From: Saprospiraceae bacterium
Lineage (GTDB): Bacteria; Bacteroidota; Bacteroidia; Chitinophagales; Saprospiraceae
DNA: 64,000 bases
Reading direction: 5' to 3'
NCBI GenBank assembly: GCA_016715105.1
Contig: JADKBO010000004.1
Coordinates: 161,331 to 225,330 of the forward strand
Below the pieces are notes generated by a model. That model was given only the letters and a program-made list of their open reading frames with translations. It made no database searches and was not told where the DNA came from. Below, piece after piece: positions 7,621 through 17,400 of this stretch. The number at the start of each line of letters is the position of its first letter. The stretch's first letter is position 1. The position numbers and the translations under genes are program-made.

Positions 7621-10353
7621 CTATAAATCTTTTTTTATCTGCGGAGTCAAGTTTATTTCAGGAATTCCGATGACCGATTTATCAATGACAGGTTCTGGTA
7701 TTTTAAGCCCGGTATAGTTATGTTCTTTCAAATCCAGGATAAGATTTGCCACGATTCCTGTCCAACCAGTTTGGTGTGATGCTCCTAAGCCTCTCCCACT
7801 ATCACCGTGGAAATATTCATAAAACAAAACCAAATCATTGAATTTTTTATCCCGATAAATGCGCCTATGACTTTGATTGATCGGACGATCTCCATCTTCA
7901 TTTTTACGGAATAAATTGACCAATCTATGACTTATTTCCAAACTTATTTCCAGAGCATTCATCATGTTTCCAGTTCCTTTTGGAAATTCAAATGAAAGTT
8001 CATTTCCATAATATTTGTGATACTCTTTCAGTGACTCGATGATGATGTAATTCATTGGAATCCAAATCGGGCCGCGCCAATTGGAGTTGCCTCCAAACAT
8101 ATAGGACGTTGCTTCTGCCGGGTCATATCTGATGCCAAAGGCGGCGCCATCAATTTTGATACTATAAGGTTTTTTATGAATTTTAGAAAGTGATCTAATA
8201 CCATAATCGCTCAGGAATTCCTGTTCATCAATCAAAGTTTTGATCAAAATTTTCATTCGATCCTTGGGCACTAATGCAAGCATGATGTCATCACCATCCG
8301 CATAATGTTCGATCACCAGATATTTTCCACTTTTCTTCCGGTAATTCCGGAACCAAACCATCCTGTCTTTAAAACCTGGCAGGCTTTCTAAGGTTTCATT
8401 ACTAATGACCATGACAGGATTGAGGGTCATCAAACCAACCAAAGATCTTGTTTTGAGCGGAATAGCTTCATTATTAGGCCGCACCAAAACGTCAAAGAAG
8501 AATCCATCTATTTCATCCCACAAACTTTTACCATCTTCATTGAGGGAGTTTAGAGATTCTGCGATGTAAACAAAATGCTCAAAAAACTTGGTGGCCATTT
8601 CTTCGTAAGAGTTATCGACCTTAGAGATTTCAAGCGCAATTTGCAACATATTGAGTGCATAAAGCGCCATCCAAGCTGTGCCGTCTGCTTGCTCCAAATG
8701 CCCACCTCCTGGCATGGATTGACTTCTGTCAAAAATACCAATGTTATCTAAACCGAGGAATCCGCCTTCAAAGATGTTTTTATCGTATTTGTCTTTTTGA
8801 TTTACCCACCAAGTGAAATTGATAACCAACTTATTAAAGATTTTTTTCAAAAAGTTGACATCACCTTTTCCGGTAATTTTTTTGTCAATTTCATAAACCT
8901 TGAAGGTAGCCCAGGCTTGAACTGGCGGATTTACATCGCTGAAAGACCACTCGTAAGCTGGAATTTGACCTTTGGTAGACATATACCATTCCCTTAGCAC
9001 CAACGACATCTGATGTTTAGCAAATGCAGGATCTAGCAATGCTAATGGAATGCAATGAAAAGCCAAATCCCAAGCAGCATACCAAGGATATTCCCATTTA
9101 TCGGGCATGCTGATGATGTCTTCATTGATGAGGTTTTTCCACTGACTATTTCGACCGTATTTGCGCCATGGTTCTGGGTTTGGTTGTTTTGGGTCGCCTT
9201 TCAACCATTCCTCCATATTGAGGTTGTAATATTGCTTGGTCCAAAGCATTCCAGAAAGCGCCTGCCTCAAAATATTGGTATCATCCTCAGTAAGTCCATC
9301 TGAAAAATGATTGTAGAATTCGTTTGCTTCTTCTTTGCGCTCTTGCATGGTTTGGAGAAATTCTTCGCCAAGTGGATCGCTGAGATCTTTGACATTACTC
9401 AACCTCAATTTTACACTTGCAGAAGATTTACCTTCTAACTCCATTTCATACAATGGAGAAAATTTTGTGCCATAAAGCCTTTGGTCGGTGAGCGTGAAGT
9501 CATCATTGATCACTACCTCATGAAATAGATCCTTTACATATGGGCTTTCATTTTCGATACCAAATAATCGCTCGGCATTGGTATTGTTTTCTGTGAAAAG
9601 CCATTTTTTGGGCTTATCAAAATATAAAAAATAATCGTATAGTCTTGGATGTTGCGCCATCACAGAGCAGAAATCATCTGCTTCCCTTTGTTTGGTGAGA
9701 ATGGGAATTTTATCTACAAATTTAAAACCCCAATCATTTCTAAAAAGTAGGGTAGGGAGTATAGAGATTTTGGCTTTGTTGTTGCTTCTGTTTTTTACAC
9801 TGATTTTGATGCAAATATCAGTTTCTGTCTTTTTGGCGTAAGTAATGAAAATATCAAAATAATCTTTTTTAGTAAATAGGTCAGTGTCCAGGATTTCATA
9901 TTCCAAGTGTTGGAGCCCTCTTCTCCTATTGATATTCACCATCTCACCATAAGGATATTGATTGTGCGAATACTTATACAAATATTTCATGTAGGAGTGT
10001 GTCGGCGTATTATCCAAATAGTAATACAATTCCTTTACATCCTCTCCATGATTTCCTTCTGGTCCAGTCAACCCAAAAAGCCTTTCTTTCAAAATAGAAT
10101 CTTTGCCATTCCATACAGCAAGGGAAAAGCATAAGTTACACTTTATGTCGCTGATTCCGGCAATTCCATCTTCGCCCCAACGATATACCCTGCTCCGAGC
10201 AAGGTCGTGAGTGAAATAACCCCAAGCATCTCCATTTGCACTGTAATCTTCCCTCACCGTTCCCCACTGTCGCTCACTGAGGTATGGTCCCCAGATATGC
10301 CACTTTCTACCTTCTCTGTGGTTTTGTTTCAGCCTGCTTATTTCTGCCCCCAT
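7621..10353 (-). CDS. GH63 / MGH1-like glycoside hydrolase
   Basis: From ATG 10353 the protein has 910 residues; the frame extends to an upstream ATG at 10416, but GAEISRLKQNHREGRKWHIW is the usual beginning of this family. There is no signal peptide, so it is probably cytoplasmic. The N-terminal half is beta-rich (GPYLSERQWGTVREDYS); the C-terminal half shows the (alpha/alpha)6 pattern with aromatic motifs such as YPWYAAWDLAFH, GIFDRS and WRGPIWIPMNY, as in mannosyl-oligosaccharide glucosidase-like (GH63) enzymes. The substrate is probably an alpha-glucoside but is unproven. No transporter or other sugar enzyme adjoins it. Confidence 0.8.
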   Translation of the reverse strand: MGAEISRLKQNHREGRKWHIWGPYLSERQWGTVREDYSANGDAWGYFTHDLARSRVYRWGEDGIAGISDIKCNLCFSLAVWNGKDSILKERLFGLTGPEGNHGEDVKELYYYLDNTPTHSYMKYLYKYSHNQYPYGEMVNINRRRGLQHLEYEILDTDLFTKKDYFDIFITYAKKTETDICIKISVKNRSNNKAKISILPTLLFRNDWGFKFVDKIPILTKQREADDFCSVMAQHPRLYDYFLYFDKPKKWLFTENNTNAERLFGIENESPYVKDLFHEVVINDDFTLTDQRLYGTKFSPLYEMELEGKSSASVKLRLSNVKDLSDPLGEEFLQTMQERKEEANEFYNHFSDGLTEDDTNILRQALSGMLWTKQYYNLNMEEWLKGDPKQPNPEPWRKYGRNSQWKNLINEDIISMPDKWEYPWYAAWDLAFHCIPLALLDPAFAKHQMSLVLREWYMSTKGQIPAYEWSFSDVNPPVQAWATFKVYEIDKKITGKGDVNFLKKIFNKLVINFTWWVNQKDKYDKNIFEGGFLGLDNIGIFDRSQSMPGGGHLEQADGTAWMALYALNMLQIALEISKVDNSYEEMATKFFEHFVYIAESLNSLNEDGKSLWDEIDGFFFDVLVRPNNEAIPLKTRSLVGLMTLNPVMVISNETLESLPGFKDRMVWFRNYRKKSGKYLVIEHYADGDDIMLALVPKDRMKILIKTLIDEQEFLSDYGIRSLSKIHKKPYSIKIDGAAFGIRYDPAEATSYMFGGNSNWRGPIWIPMNYIIIESLKEYHKYYGNELSFEFPKGTGNMMNALEISLEISHRLVNLFRKNEDGDRPINQSHRRIYRDKKFNDLVLFYEYFHGDSGRGLGASHQTGWTGIVANLILDLKEHNYTGLKIPEPVIDKSVIGIPEINLTPQIKKDL

Positions 10354-10704
10354 TTCGATATTATTACCTGTATTTATAGATACTTTACGCAATATCATAA
10401 AAAAACTAAATTGCATAATACAAAAACCTGATTTTTGTTTTAATTGTGTGTTTTATTATCCTTAATTCTACATTATGAAGGATTGGTAGGTTAATAATGT
10501 ATATTTGGTAGCTTGATTTTTTAGTTATCTTTTGCCAATGGTTGAATATTAAGAATTTGTGAATTTTCAAACATTTGTAATACAATCAGATTAATTATCA
10601 TTTTAGGTAATATAGATTTGAAATTCAAAAGTTATTCTATTTGAATTTCTTATTTTTGCATTCAAATTATAAAAGTTATTAATATTAATCATTATTAGAG
10701 AATT

Positions 10705-11640
10705 ATGAGTAAGGTTACAGTAATTGGAGCAGGTAACGTAGGCGCAACCGTAGCAAATGTTCTGGCTCACAGAGATTTTGTGAATGAAATAGTGTTGGTG
10801 GATATCAGGGGTGAAATGGCTGAAGGAAAGGCTTTGGATACTTGGCAACAAGCACCAATTGATTATTATAGTACTAAATTGACAGGTACAGGCGATTATG
10901 CTTTGACTGCTGATTCAGATGTAGTGGTAATTACCGCAGGTTTGCCAAGAAAGCCTGGCATGAGTAGAGATGATTTGATTTCTACGAATGCAGGTATTGT
11001 TGTTTCTTGTGTAAAGAGTGTACTTCAATACAGCAAAGATCCCATCATCATCATCGTTTCAAATCCATTGGATGTAATGACTCATGCAGCTTTCAAGGCT
11101 TCAGGTTTGCCATCTAGCAAAGTTTTTGGAATGGCGGGCATCTTGGATACGGCTAGATACAGAGCATTTTTATCTACTGAATTGCAAGTTTCACCTAAGG
11201 ATATTCAAGCGGTATTGATGGGCGGTCATGGTGATACCATGGTTCCACTTCCAAGATACACAACCGTTGGTGGTATTCCGGTTACAGAGTTGATCGATGC
11301 TGATAAATTGGATGCAATCGTTGAGCGCACTAAAAAAGGTGGTGGAGAATTGGTACAATTGATGGGAACTTCTGCTTGGTATGCACCAGGTGCAGCAGCT
11401 GCTCAGATGGTTGAAGCCATTCTTAAGGACGAAAATAGAATTTTCCCTGTTTGTGCTAAAACTGAAGGCACTTATGGCGTTGAAGATATGTATTTGGGCG
11501 TTCCTGTAAAGTTGGGCAAAGGTGGTATCAAAGAAATCATCGAACTCAAACTCAATGAGGAAGAAAAGGCTTTACTCACTGCTTCTGCAATTGCAGTAAA
11601 AGAAGTCATTGATGTATTTGACAATATGAATTTGATTTAA
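10705..11640 (+). CDS. mdh: malate dehydrogenase (LDH-like type)
   Basis: This 311-residue enzyme interconverts malate and oxaloacetate with NAD in the TCA cycle. It has the Rossmann motif GAGNVG (8-13), D33 at the end of strand 2 (NAD rather than NADP), the malate-selective arginine in LPRKPG (R82), the catalytic pair D148 (GILDTAR) and H175 (GGHGDT), and R151. Length and motifs match LDH-like malate dehydrogenases of Bacteroidota. It is monocistronic: a TATTTTTG element lies at 10651-10658 and a strong terminator follows. Confidence 0.97.
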   Translation: MSKVTVIGAGNVGATVANVLAHRDFVNEIVLVDIRGEMAEGKALDTWQQAPIDYYSTKLTGTGDYALTADSDVVVITAGLPRKPGMSRDDLISTNAGIVVSCVKSVLQYSKDPIIIIVSNPLDVMTHAAFKASGLPSSKVFGMAGILDTARYRAFLSTELQVSPKDIQAVLMGGHGDTMVPLPRYTTVGGIPVTELIDADKLDAIVERTKKGGGELVQLMGTSAWYAPGAAAAQMVEAILKDENRIFPVCAKTEGTYGVEDMYLGVPVKLGKGGIKEIIELKLNEEEKALLTASAIAVKEVIDVFDNMNLI

Positions 11641-11711
11641 TTTGAAAGTAATAAGGGAAATCTGAATGGATTAAAGTTTCAGATTTTTCTTAGACTTGAA
11701 AATAAAAATAT

Positions 11712-11755
11712 ACGTCATGCCAAAAGTTTTGAACAGCTTTGGCATGACGTTTTTG
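11712..11755 (+). terminator. rho-independent terminator of mdh
   Basis: ACGTCATGCCAAAAG and CTTTGGCATGACGT form a 14-bp stem with a single bulged A and a loop of about 10 nt, followed by a T run. It sits 70 bp after the mdh stop. Confidence 0.9.
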
Positions 11756-11847
11756 TTTAGACTATAATTTGCTGGTATTTATTGAAAAATAAACAAAGGA
11801 TAAACTCTTTTCTAAATCCTTTGTTACAAAATTCTTAATGTGTTGAA

Positions 11848-12369
11848 ATGGATAAACAATTGCTAAATAGTATGGTCACCGTAAATGACATCAATGTCTT
11901 GGAAGAGTCATACAACAAACCCATCATGCTAGTTTTTTTAAGGCATTTTGGTTGTATATTTTGCAAAGAAGCCTTGTTTGACATTGCTAAAAAGAGAAAA
12001 ACCCTTGAGGCAAAGGACATACGCATCGTATTTGTACACATGGCACCTCAAGATGTTGCCGAGGACTACTTCAAAACTTTTGGATTGAAAGGAATAGATC
12101 ACATTTCGGATCCAGATTGTGCATTGTATTTGGCTTTTGGACTCACTAAAGGCACTTCATCACAGTTAATGGGTTTGAAAAACTGGTACAGAGGATTTGA
12201 AGTAAGCGTCGGAAAAGGTATTGAAGTTTCCATCAAACAAATTGGAGATGCCTTCCAAATGCCAGGAGTTTTTGTGATTAAAAAGGGTGAAGTTAAACAA
12301 TCATTTATACACAAAACAGCTGCCGATAGACCCGATTATGAAAAATTGATTGATTGCTGCGCCGCTTAG
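11848..12369 (+). CDS. peroxiredoxin-like AhpC/TSA (SelL/PRXL2-type) protein
   Basis: The 173-residue protein has a thioredoxin-like fold with the redox motif HFGCIFCKE (C39-x-x-C42 by my count), a predicted beta-alpha core (RIVFVHMAP) and a late GVFVIKKGEV strand. This pattern fits the AhpC/TSA family that includes SelL and PRXL2 proteins, in which a U/C-x-x-C pair replaces the single peroxidatic cysteine. It is likely a cytosolic thiol peroxidase or reductase, since no signal peptide is seen. It stands alone, convergent with the DUF1835 gene. Confidence 0.7.
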   Translation: MDKQLLNSMVTVNDINVLEESYNKPIMLVFLRHFGCIFCKEALFDIAKKRKTLEAKDIRIVFVHMAPQDVAEDYFKTFGLKGIDHISDPDCALYLAFGLTKGTSSQLMGLKNWYRGFEVSVGKGIEVSIKQIGDAFQMPGVFVIKKGEVKQSFIHKTAADRPDYEKLIDCCAA

Positions 12370-12410
12370 TACAACTCAATTTACTTCAATTTACTCTCTA
12401 TTCTTTGCTC

Positions 12411-13202
12411 TTATTTGAGCTTAACCTCATAATCATACATAGATTCCAGACTTCCTTGCATCTCTAATTGACCTTTTTCAATTAAACTTCTCAAAACAAA
12501 TTCAACCGTGATATCTGAAATCGGATGCGGATCATTGGTAAGTATGTCTTCTATGATGTCTTTGGCAATCACATATTCAACAGTAACATAAGGTAATACG
12601 ATGTTTTCGTAATAAGCAATATCAGCGGAAACAATATTTGAATTTTCTATGATTCTATAATCTTTGTTTTCCGTTGCAAGAACATTCCATTCTCCAGCCC
12701 ATTGTTGCACTTTCATTGGGTGAACCAACTCAAAGTTCGCATAAGTTGCCGCCAATTCCGCGGGTGAAAGCATGGCCGCGTTGAAAATAATGTCATTTAC
12801 ATCAGTTTCTAAACCATATTTACATTCAAAAAGTTGTATGTTCCTGGAGGTCAACACATTGGCTACCCACATCGTTGCCAATTGATCATAGGCAGAATAT
12901 CCTGTCCAAATAAATGCAGCACTTTTATTGGGAATAGATTCCAATTCTTCAATTGAATACTCCAGAACCTGATCAATATCTGAGACATTGTACAGCACAG
13001 CAGACAATTTATGCCAAAACGCTAAACGCTGCCGCAAGGACAAAGTGGTAAACTCGATGTCAATTGGGCCTTGGGTAAAATCATCCCTAAAACAAACGAT
13101 TTTACCTTTGGGAAGGCCTTCATAAAAGGCATTTTTGATATTCAGCGCAGCTGCATCACCATAAGCCACATAAAATCTTTCAGACTCGGTTATGTTGATC
13201 AT
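12411..13202 (-). CDS. DUF1835/DUF3658-type protein
   Basis: The protein has 263 residues from ATG 13202, whose first bases overlap the TGA stop of xth (ATGA), so the two genes are translationally coupled; a longer start at 13229 would lie inside xth and is less likely. The opening FYVAYGDAAALNIKNAF and GKIVCFRDDFTQGPI are characteristic of DUF1835, and the C-terminal helical part fits DUF3658. The molecular function of this family is unknown. Coupling to an exonuclease is suggestive but not proof of a repair role. Confidence 0.7.
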   Translation of the reverse strand: MINITESERFYVAYGDAAALNIKNAFYEGLPKGKIVCFRDDFTQGPIDIEFTTLSLRQRLAFWHKLSAVLYNVSDIDQVLEYSIEELESIPNKSAAFIWTGYSAYDQLATMWVANVLTSRNIQLFECKYGLETDVNDIIFNAAMLSPAELAATYANFELVHPMKVQQWAGEWNVLATENKDYRIIENSNIVSADIAYYENIVLPYVTVEYVIAKDIIEDILTNDPHPISDITVEFVLRSLIEKGQLEMQGSLESMYDYEVKLK

Positions 13203-13963
13203 AAGGACATATCTAAGGTAATCGGGCAATGATCAGATCCCATGATTTGATCGTAGATTTCTGCATTGACAATTTTATCTGATATGCGATTACTCACCAA
13301 AAAGTAGTCTAGTCTCCAACCAACATTTTTTGCCCGAGCTCCAAATCTCACACTCCAAAAAGAGTATTGAACTTTCTCTGGATTTATTTTTCTAAAACTG
13401 TCCGTATAGTTATCAGCGATTATGGCCGAAATTCCATCTATTTCCGTTTGGGTATAACCAGAAGTTTTATTGTAATTCTCCTTTGGTCGAGCTAAATCTA
13501 TTGGTTGGTGTGACACATTAAAGTCACCACACATGATCACTGGTTTTTTACTTTCCAGTTCTGCCAGGTAGTTTTTTAAAGCAAGATCCCAAATCGCTCG
13601 ATAGTCCAATCTTTTTAGGCCATCGCCGCTGTTTGGAATGTAGCCATTCATGATGTAAAAATCATCGTATTCTAGCGTGATCAAACGACCTTCTGTGTCG
13701 TGTTCTTCCTTTCCCATACCCATGATGATCGATATGGGTTTGTGTTTTGTAATGATGCTCACACCAGAATATCCTTTCTTTTCTGCAGAATTTGAATAAA
13801 TATGATGGTCATCCAAAAAACTCAAAGCCTCGGCAACTTGGTCATCTTGTGCTTTCGTTTCCTGTAGACAGAAAAAATCAGCATCCAAGTCTTTAAATAC
13901 ATCCTTAAAGTTTTTGCCAACTACTGCTCTTAAGCCATTTACATTCCACGAAACAAATTTCAT
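13199..13963 (-). CDS. xth: exodeoxyribonuclease III
   Basis: This 254-residue AP endonuclease / 3'-5' exonuclease of base-excision repair carries every catalytic motif of the family: SWNVNGLRA with N7, LQETKA with E35, GDFNVSH, and the terminal SDHCPI with the catalytic Asp-His. Length is normal. It overlaps the following DUF1835 gene by 4 bases and is preceded by a promoter-like element at 13995-14026. Confidence 0.95.
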   Translation of the reverse strand: MKFVSWNVNGLRAVVGKNFKDVFKDLDADFFCLQETKAQDDQVAEALSFLDDHHIYSNSAEKKGYSGVSIITKHKPISIIMGMGKEEHDTEGRLITLEYDDFYIMNGYIPNSGDGLKRLDYRAIWDLALKNYLAELESKKPVIMCGDFNVSHQPIDLARPKENYNKTSGYTQTEIDGISAIIADNYTDSFRKINPEKVQYSFWSVRFGARAKNVGWRLDYFLVSNRISDKIVNAEIYDQIMGSDHCPITLDMSL

Positions 13964-13994
13964 AACCTATTTTCTATTTTATTTAAAGCGAAAG

Positions 13995-14026
13995 CAAAGG
14001 TAAAAATACTCATCGAATATTTCAAC
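13995..14026 (-). promoter_or_regulatory. Bacteroidota-type promoter for xth
   Basis: Minus strand: GTTG (14023-14026, one mismatch to TTTG), a 20-bp spacer, then TACCTTTG (13995-14002), a match to TAnnTTTG. It is about 30 bp upstream of the xth ATG. Confidence 0.5.
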
Positions 14027-14121
14027 ACAACAAGACAAATGCCTCAATTAGCACAAATCTTTTCCTTTATATATTACGTTTTTATTTAATATGTTTATAT
14101 TTGCCGTAAATATTTCCAGAT

Positions 14122-15378
14122 ATGAATAGATTTTACAACTATACTATACTAGCGATTGCACTACTTTTTGCACCAACTTTATCAGCAAATGCAGCTGCTG
14201 ACTTCGAACCTTATTTTTATTCAGTTACTGCAAAAAATGGTGATGGTATCATTATAGTTTTACAAAGATATGGTCTTTCTCAACACGACTGTAATTTCAA
14301 AAAGTTCTTGGAATTAAACAATTTGCAGGGTAGTGGTGGTTTGTATATCAATAAAGAATACAAATTACCCATCAAAATATATCACTACAATGGCAAGAGT
14401 ATTCGGTCTACATTGGGTATCGCGGACATTGAAAAGGCAAAAAGGATACAGAACTATAATGAGGAGATATTGAAGAAGGGATTGAGGTCTTCTTCCTACA
14501 CTGCTAGTAAAATTTTATGGGTGCCTCTGCATGAACTGGATTGTGAAGGTGGCAAAGCCATCGAAAGTGTACCCACTGCCTTAGAAAAATCTAAAGAAGA
14601 CGAGGCAATAACCAACATCACCGAATCTCCTGTTTTGGTCTCCAAAAAAGTGGGACAATACGAGTTATTCGGAAATAAATATGAAAGCTTTGACATTTTT
14701 GACCATTCTTTGGCCAATCAAGTTTTTTACATTTCAAGTGGTCATGGTGGTCCAGATCCAGGTGCCATGTGTGATGATTGCAACGAGCAAATGTGTGAAG
14801 ATGAGTATGCGTACGACGTCTGTTTGAGACTTGCTCGAAATTTAATGCAACACGGTGCAACTGTTCACGTCATCATTCAGGATAAAAATGATGGTATAAG
14901 AGATGATAAATATTTGGAGTGCGACAACGATGAGTTGACAAACAGTGGAAAAAAATTACCGTTGAGACAATTGGACAGATTGAAACAAAGGGCAGATGCA
15001 ATCAACCACTTGTATAGAAAATATAAAAAGAAAGGCGTAAAAAGCCAAAAGGCCATCATGGTTCATGTTGATTCCAGGGCTAAAGAGAAAAGGCAAGATG
15101 TTTTCTTTTATTACTATGATCACAATGTAGGTGGTGAAGCTTTAGCAAAAAATGTCTTTAATACTTTTGAAAGTAAATACAATCAACACCGCAAAGACAG
15201 TGAATATAAAGGTTACGTTGACACAAGAGGCTTATTTATGCTGCGTAAAGTAATTCCAAGTTCAGTGTATGTGGAGCTTGCAAATATCAGAAATGTTGCC
15301 GATCACAAACGCATCATTTATGATTACAATAGACAAGCGCTTGCCAACTGGCTTTTTGAAGGTCTGACTAAGGAATAG
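14122..15378 (+). CDS. N-acetylmuramoyl-L-alanine amidase (Amidase_3)
   Basis: The 418-residue exported protein has a signal peptide at residues 1-24 (ending SANA). Residues about 30-140 are an N-terminal region with repeated ILWVP / YKLPI-like segments that may be a diverged LysM or SPOR-like binding module. The catalytic domain covers about 200-418: YISSGHGGPDPGA supplies zinc ligand H208, CEDEYAYDV a glutamate (E226 or E228), MVHVDSR the second histidine, and YVELANI the terminal glutamate. Such enzymes cut the amide bond between MurNAc and the stem peptide. An additional cysteine-rich insert (MCDDCNEQMC) follows the first histidine. Confidence 0.88.
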   Translation: MNRFYNYTILAIALLFAPTLSANAAADFEPYFYSVTAKNGDGIIIVLQRYGLSQHDCNFKKFLELNNLQGSGGLYINKEYKLPIKIYHYNGKSIRSTLGIADIEKAKRIQNYNEEILKKGLRSSSYTASKILWVPLHELDCEGGKAIESVPTALEKSKEDEAITNITESPVLVSKKVGQYELFGNKYESFDIFDHSLANQVFYISSGHGGPDPGAMCDDCNEQMCEDEYAYDVCLRLARNLMQHGATVHVIIQDKNDGIRDDKYLECDNDELTNSGKKLPLRQLDRLKQRADAINHLYRKYKKKGVKSQKAIMVHVDSRAKEKRQDVFFYYYDHNVGGEALAKNVFNTFESKYNQHRKDSEYKGYVDTRGLFMLRKVIPSSVYVELANIRNVADHKRIIYDYNRQALANWLFEGLTKE

Positions 15379-15380
15379 GT

Positions 15381-16352
15381 TTATTGGAAATTAAGATCCT
15401 TAGTAAATTGGGTTGTTTTGAGTCGTTCCATGCTGTTGCGACTCAATTGCAAATTTCTTAGCACTTTTTTGGCTCTAGAACCTACAATTCCTCTTCCAGA
15501 TGTGAGGTTGGTGAAAACAGGAACTTCGCCACTTGAAGTAATACCAAGATTTGCTTGTCCAACTCTGATATAATCCGCAACGCTTTGCCCTGCAGAAGTA
15601 AAGATGACATCAATGCCTTTGAAAATGCGTGTTGTTCCTGCCTCAATAGGAATATTAGCTCCTATCAATTGATAAAACTCACGACCTGCAAATTCAAATC
15701 TATCTGCGCTTATGTTGCTGAATATATTCCAGTTTAATGTTTTTGGAGTGACCACACCAGCTTTGTTTTCATCATATTTCAATACCAAAGTCATGGAGTG
15801 GATGATGGCATTAAGACCAGGATTCCATGAATATCTTGCGTTGGCTTGATCATCAAAATCTAAACTTCCATTTTCATTAGGTCTGATTAGCACAGCAGGT
15901 TCAACCATTTTAGTCGTGCCAGTTGTTGTTTTGCCTTCTCCAAGGTCAATTTGTAACGAAAAAGAATCCACATAATTTAAAGCCAGGTTGGAATTGGCCA
16001 TTTTGTACAAGTAATTTGGAGCTTGCGCAAATGCCCCTTCTGCTCTTACATAGCCCTCTTTATTGCCATCAACCCTCGTCAATACCCTGGGATTTGCCCC
16101 ATTGGAGGTCTTAAAAAAAGTAACATTCAGATTATCGAAATATAAATTTTGCGGGTCCAAAGCCAAAGTTGCTGGTGGTACATCAGGATCTACAAATGCC
16201 TTTTCTACTCTTGCATAATGTGCGGTATCACTGATATCAAACAATGCATAAACTACTGTAATAGGCTCACCATTTTCCACCAAATCCAGATCATTGTCAC
16301 ATGCTGAAAATAGGATGGTTAATGTGAAAACTGCAAAAAATAATTTGTACAT
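15381..16352 (-). CDS. DUF4249-like lipoprotein
   Basis: The 323-residue protein begins with a lipoprotein signal peptide (TILFSACDN, lipobox cysteine C18). The body is beta-rich and the C-terminal FTNLTSGRGIVGSRAKK resembles the conserved end of DUF4249 outer-membrane lipoproteins, which are often found near TonB receptors. Here it is instead last in a probable operon behind panB and mltG, with 16 bp to mltG. Function unknown. Confidence 0.6.
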   Translation of the reverse strand: MYKLFFAVFTLTILFSACDNDLDLVENGEPITVVYALFDISDTAHYARVEKAFVDPDVPPATLALDPQNLYFDNLNVTFFKTSNGANPRVLTRVDGNKEGYVRAEGAFAQAPNYLYKMANSNLALNYVDSFSLQIDLGEGKTTTGTTKMVEPAVLIRPNENGSLDFDDQANARYSWNPGLNAIIHSMTLVLKYDENKAGVVTPKTLNWNIFSNISADRFEFAGREFYQLIGANIPIEAGTTRIFKGIDVIFTSAGQSVADYIRVGQANLGITSSGEVPVFTNLTSGRGIVGSRAKKVLRNLQLSRNSMERLKTTQFTKDLNFQ

Positions 16353-16368
16353 ATCAACTTATTATCAG

Positions 16369-17388
16369 TTAAAAAATTCCCTCAGATGCAAGCCATTTCT
16401 GGTACGTTTGAGCATTTTGGTTATGGTCGGTCAAATTACTTGCAAATAAATGTCCAGCATTATAACCTGGTTTCGCGCAAAAGAAAATATAATCATGATC
16501 TTCTGCATTTATAACAGCGTTGAGGCTGCTCATAGATGGCATACAAATGGGCCCAGGAGGCAATCCTGCATACATATATGTATTATAAGGCGAATCATAT
16601 TCCAAATGTTTGAGCAAAACCCTTCTGAGTGTGAAATCTTGCATGGCAAATACCACAGTAGGATCCGCTTGCAATTTCATTCCGGTTTTTATTCTATTGA
16701 GATAAACTCCAGCAACAGTTGCTTTTTCAGCAGCAAGATTTGATTCCTTGTCGACAATAGATGCCATGGTGTAAGCTTCTTCAGTTGTCAAACCATGTTT
16801 TGCCAATTTGCCCGCATTCTTTTCCCAGAAGTTATTCGTATGATCCGCCAATTTTTCAATGACTTTTTCCGGCTTAGTTGTCCAGAATACTTCATAGGTG
16901 TCTGGTAAAAAAGCGGTCATCATCGTTTCCGAATTTTTATTGTATTTTGATTGAATGGTTGGATCTCTCAGCACATTCAAAATCATCAAACTATCTGTTT
17001 CAATGTATTTTGAGATGGCTCCGGCGAGCTCAGCCAATGTCCTCACATTATTGATGGTGAGTTTCATAGGGGCTTGTTCACCAGCTCTCAACATTCTTAC
17101 AATGGATTTATTAGTTTGATCAGGATTGATGACATAATGGCCTGCTGGCACTTCATCTTTTTTGTATTTCATCCAAGTTGCAACTTGATCAAAAGCAACA
17201 TAGTCTTTGAGAACTTGCCCTTCTTTCAAGATAGCCACCACGTCATCATAACTACTACCAGTAGGAATGAAAATTTCTTTACTATCTGAAGAATTGGTGT
17301 TTACAGCAAAAACACTTTTGTAAAAATACCCTCCAATCAGCAATACCAAAGCCACAACGGCTAGTAAAACATAAAACAATTTCCTCAT
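16369..17388 (-). CDS. mltG: endolytic murein transglycosylase MltG
   Basis: The 339-residue inner-membrane protein has one N-terminal helix (about 4-22) and a periplasmic YceG domain. The opening IPTGSSYDDVVAILK is the LysM-like subdomain; TAFLPDTYEVFW and IVDKESN with the catalytic glutamate E215 are the lytic core, followed by VAGVYLNRI and LQADPTVVFA. MltG cuts nascent glycan strands and sets their length. It lies 12 bp after panB in the same direction. Confidence 0.95.
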   Translation of the reverse strand: MRKLFYVLLAVVALVLLIGGYFYKSVFAVNTNSSDSKEIFIPTGSSYDDVVAILKEGQVLKDYVAFDQVATWMKYKKDEVPAGHYVINPDQTNKSIVRMLRAGEQAPMKLTINNVRTLAELAGAISKYIETDSLMILNVLRDPTIQSKYNKNSETMMTAFLPDTYEVFWTTKPEKVIEKLADHTNNFWEKNAGKLAKHGLTTEEAYTMASIVDKESNLAAEKATVAGVYLNRIKTGMKLQADPTVVFAMQDFTLRRVLLKHLEYDSPYNTYMYAGLPPGPICMPSMSSLNAVINAEDHDYIFFCAKPGYNAGHLFASNLTDHNQNAQTYQKWLASEGIF

Positions 17389-17400
17389 ACAGAATATAAA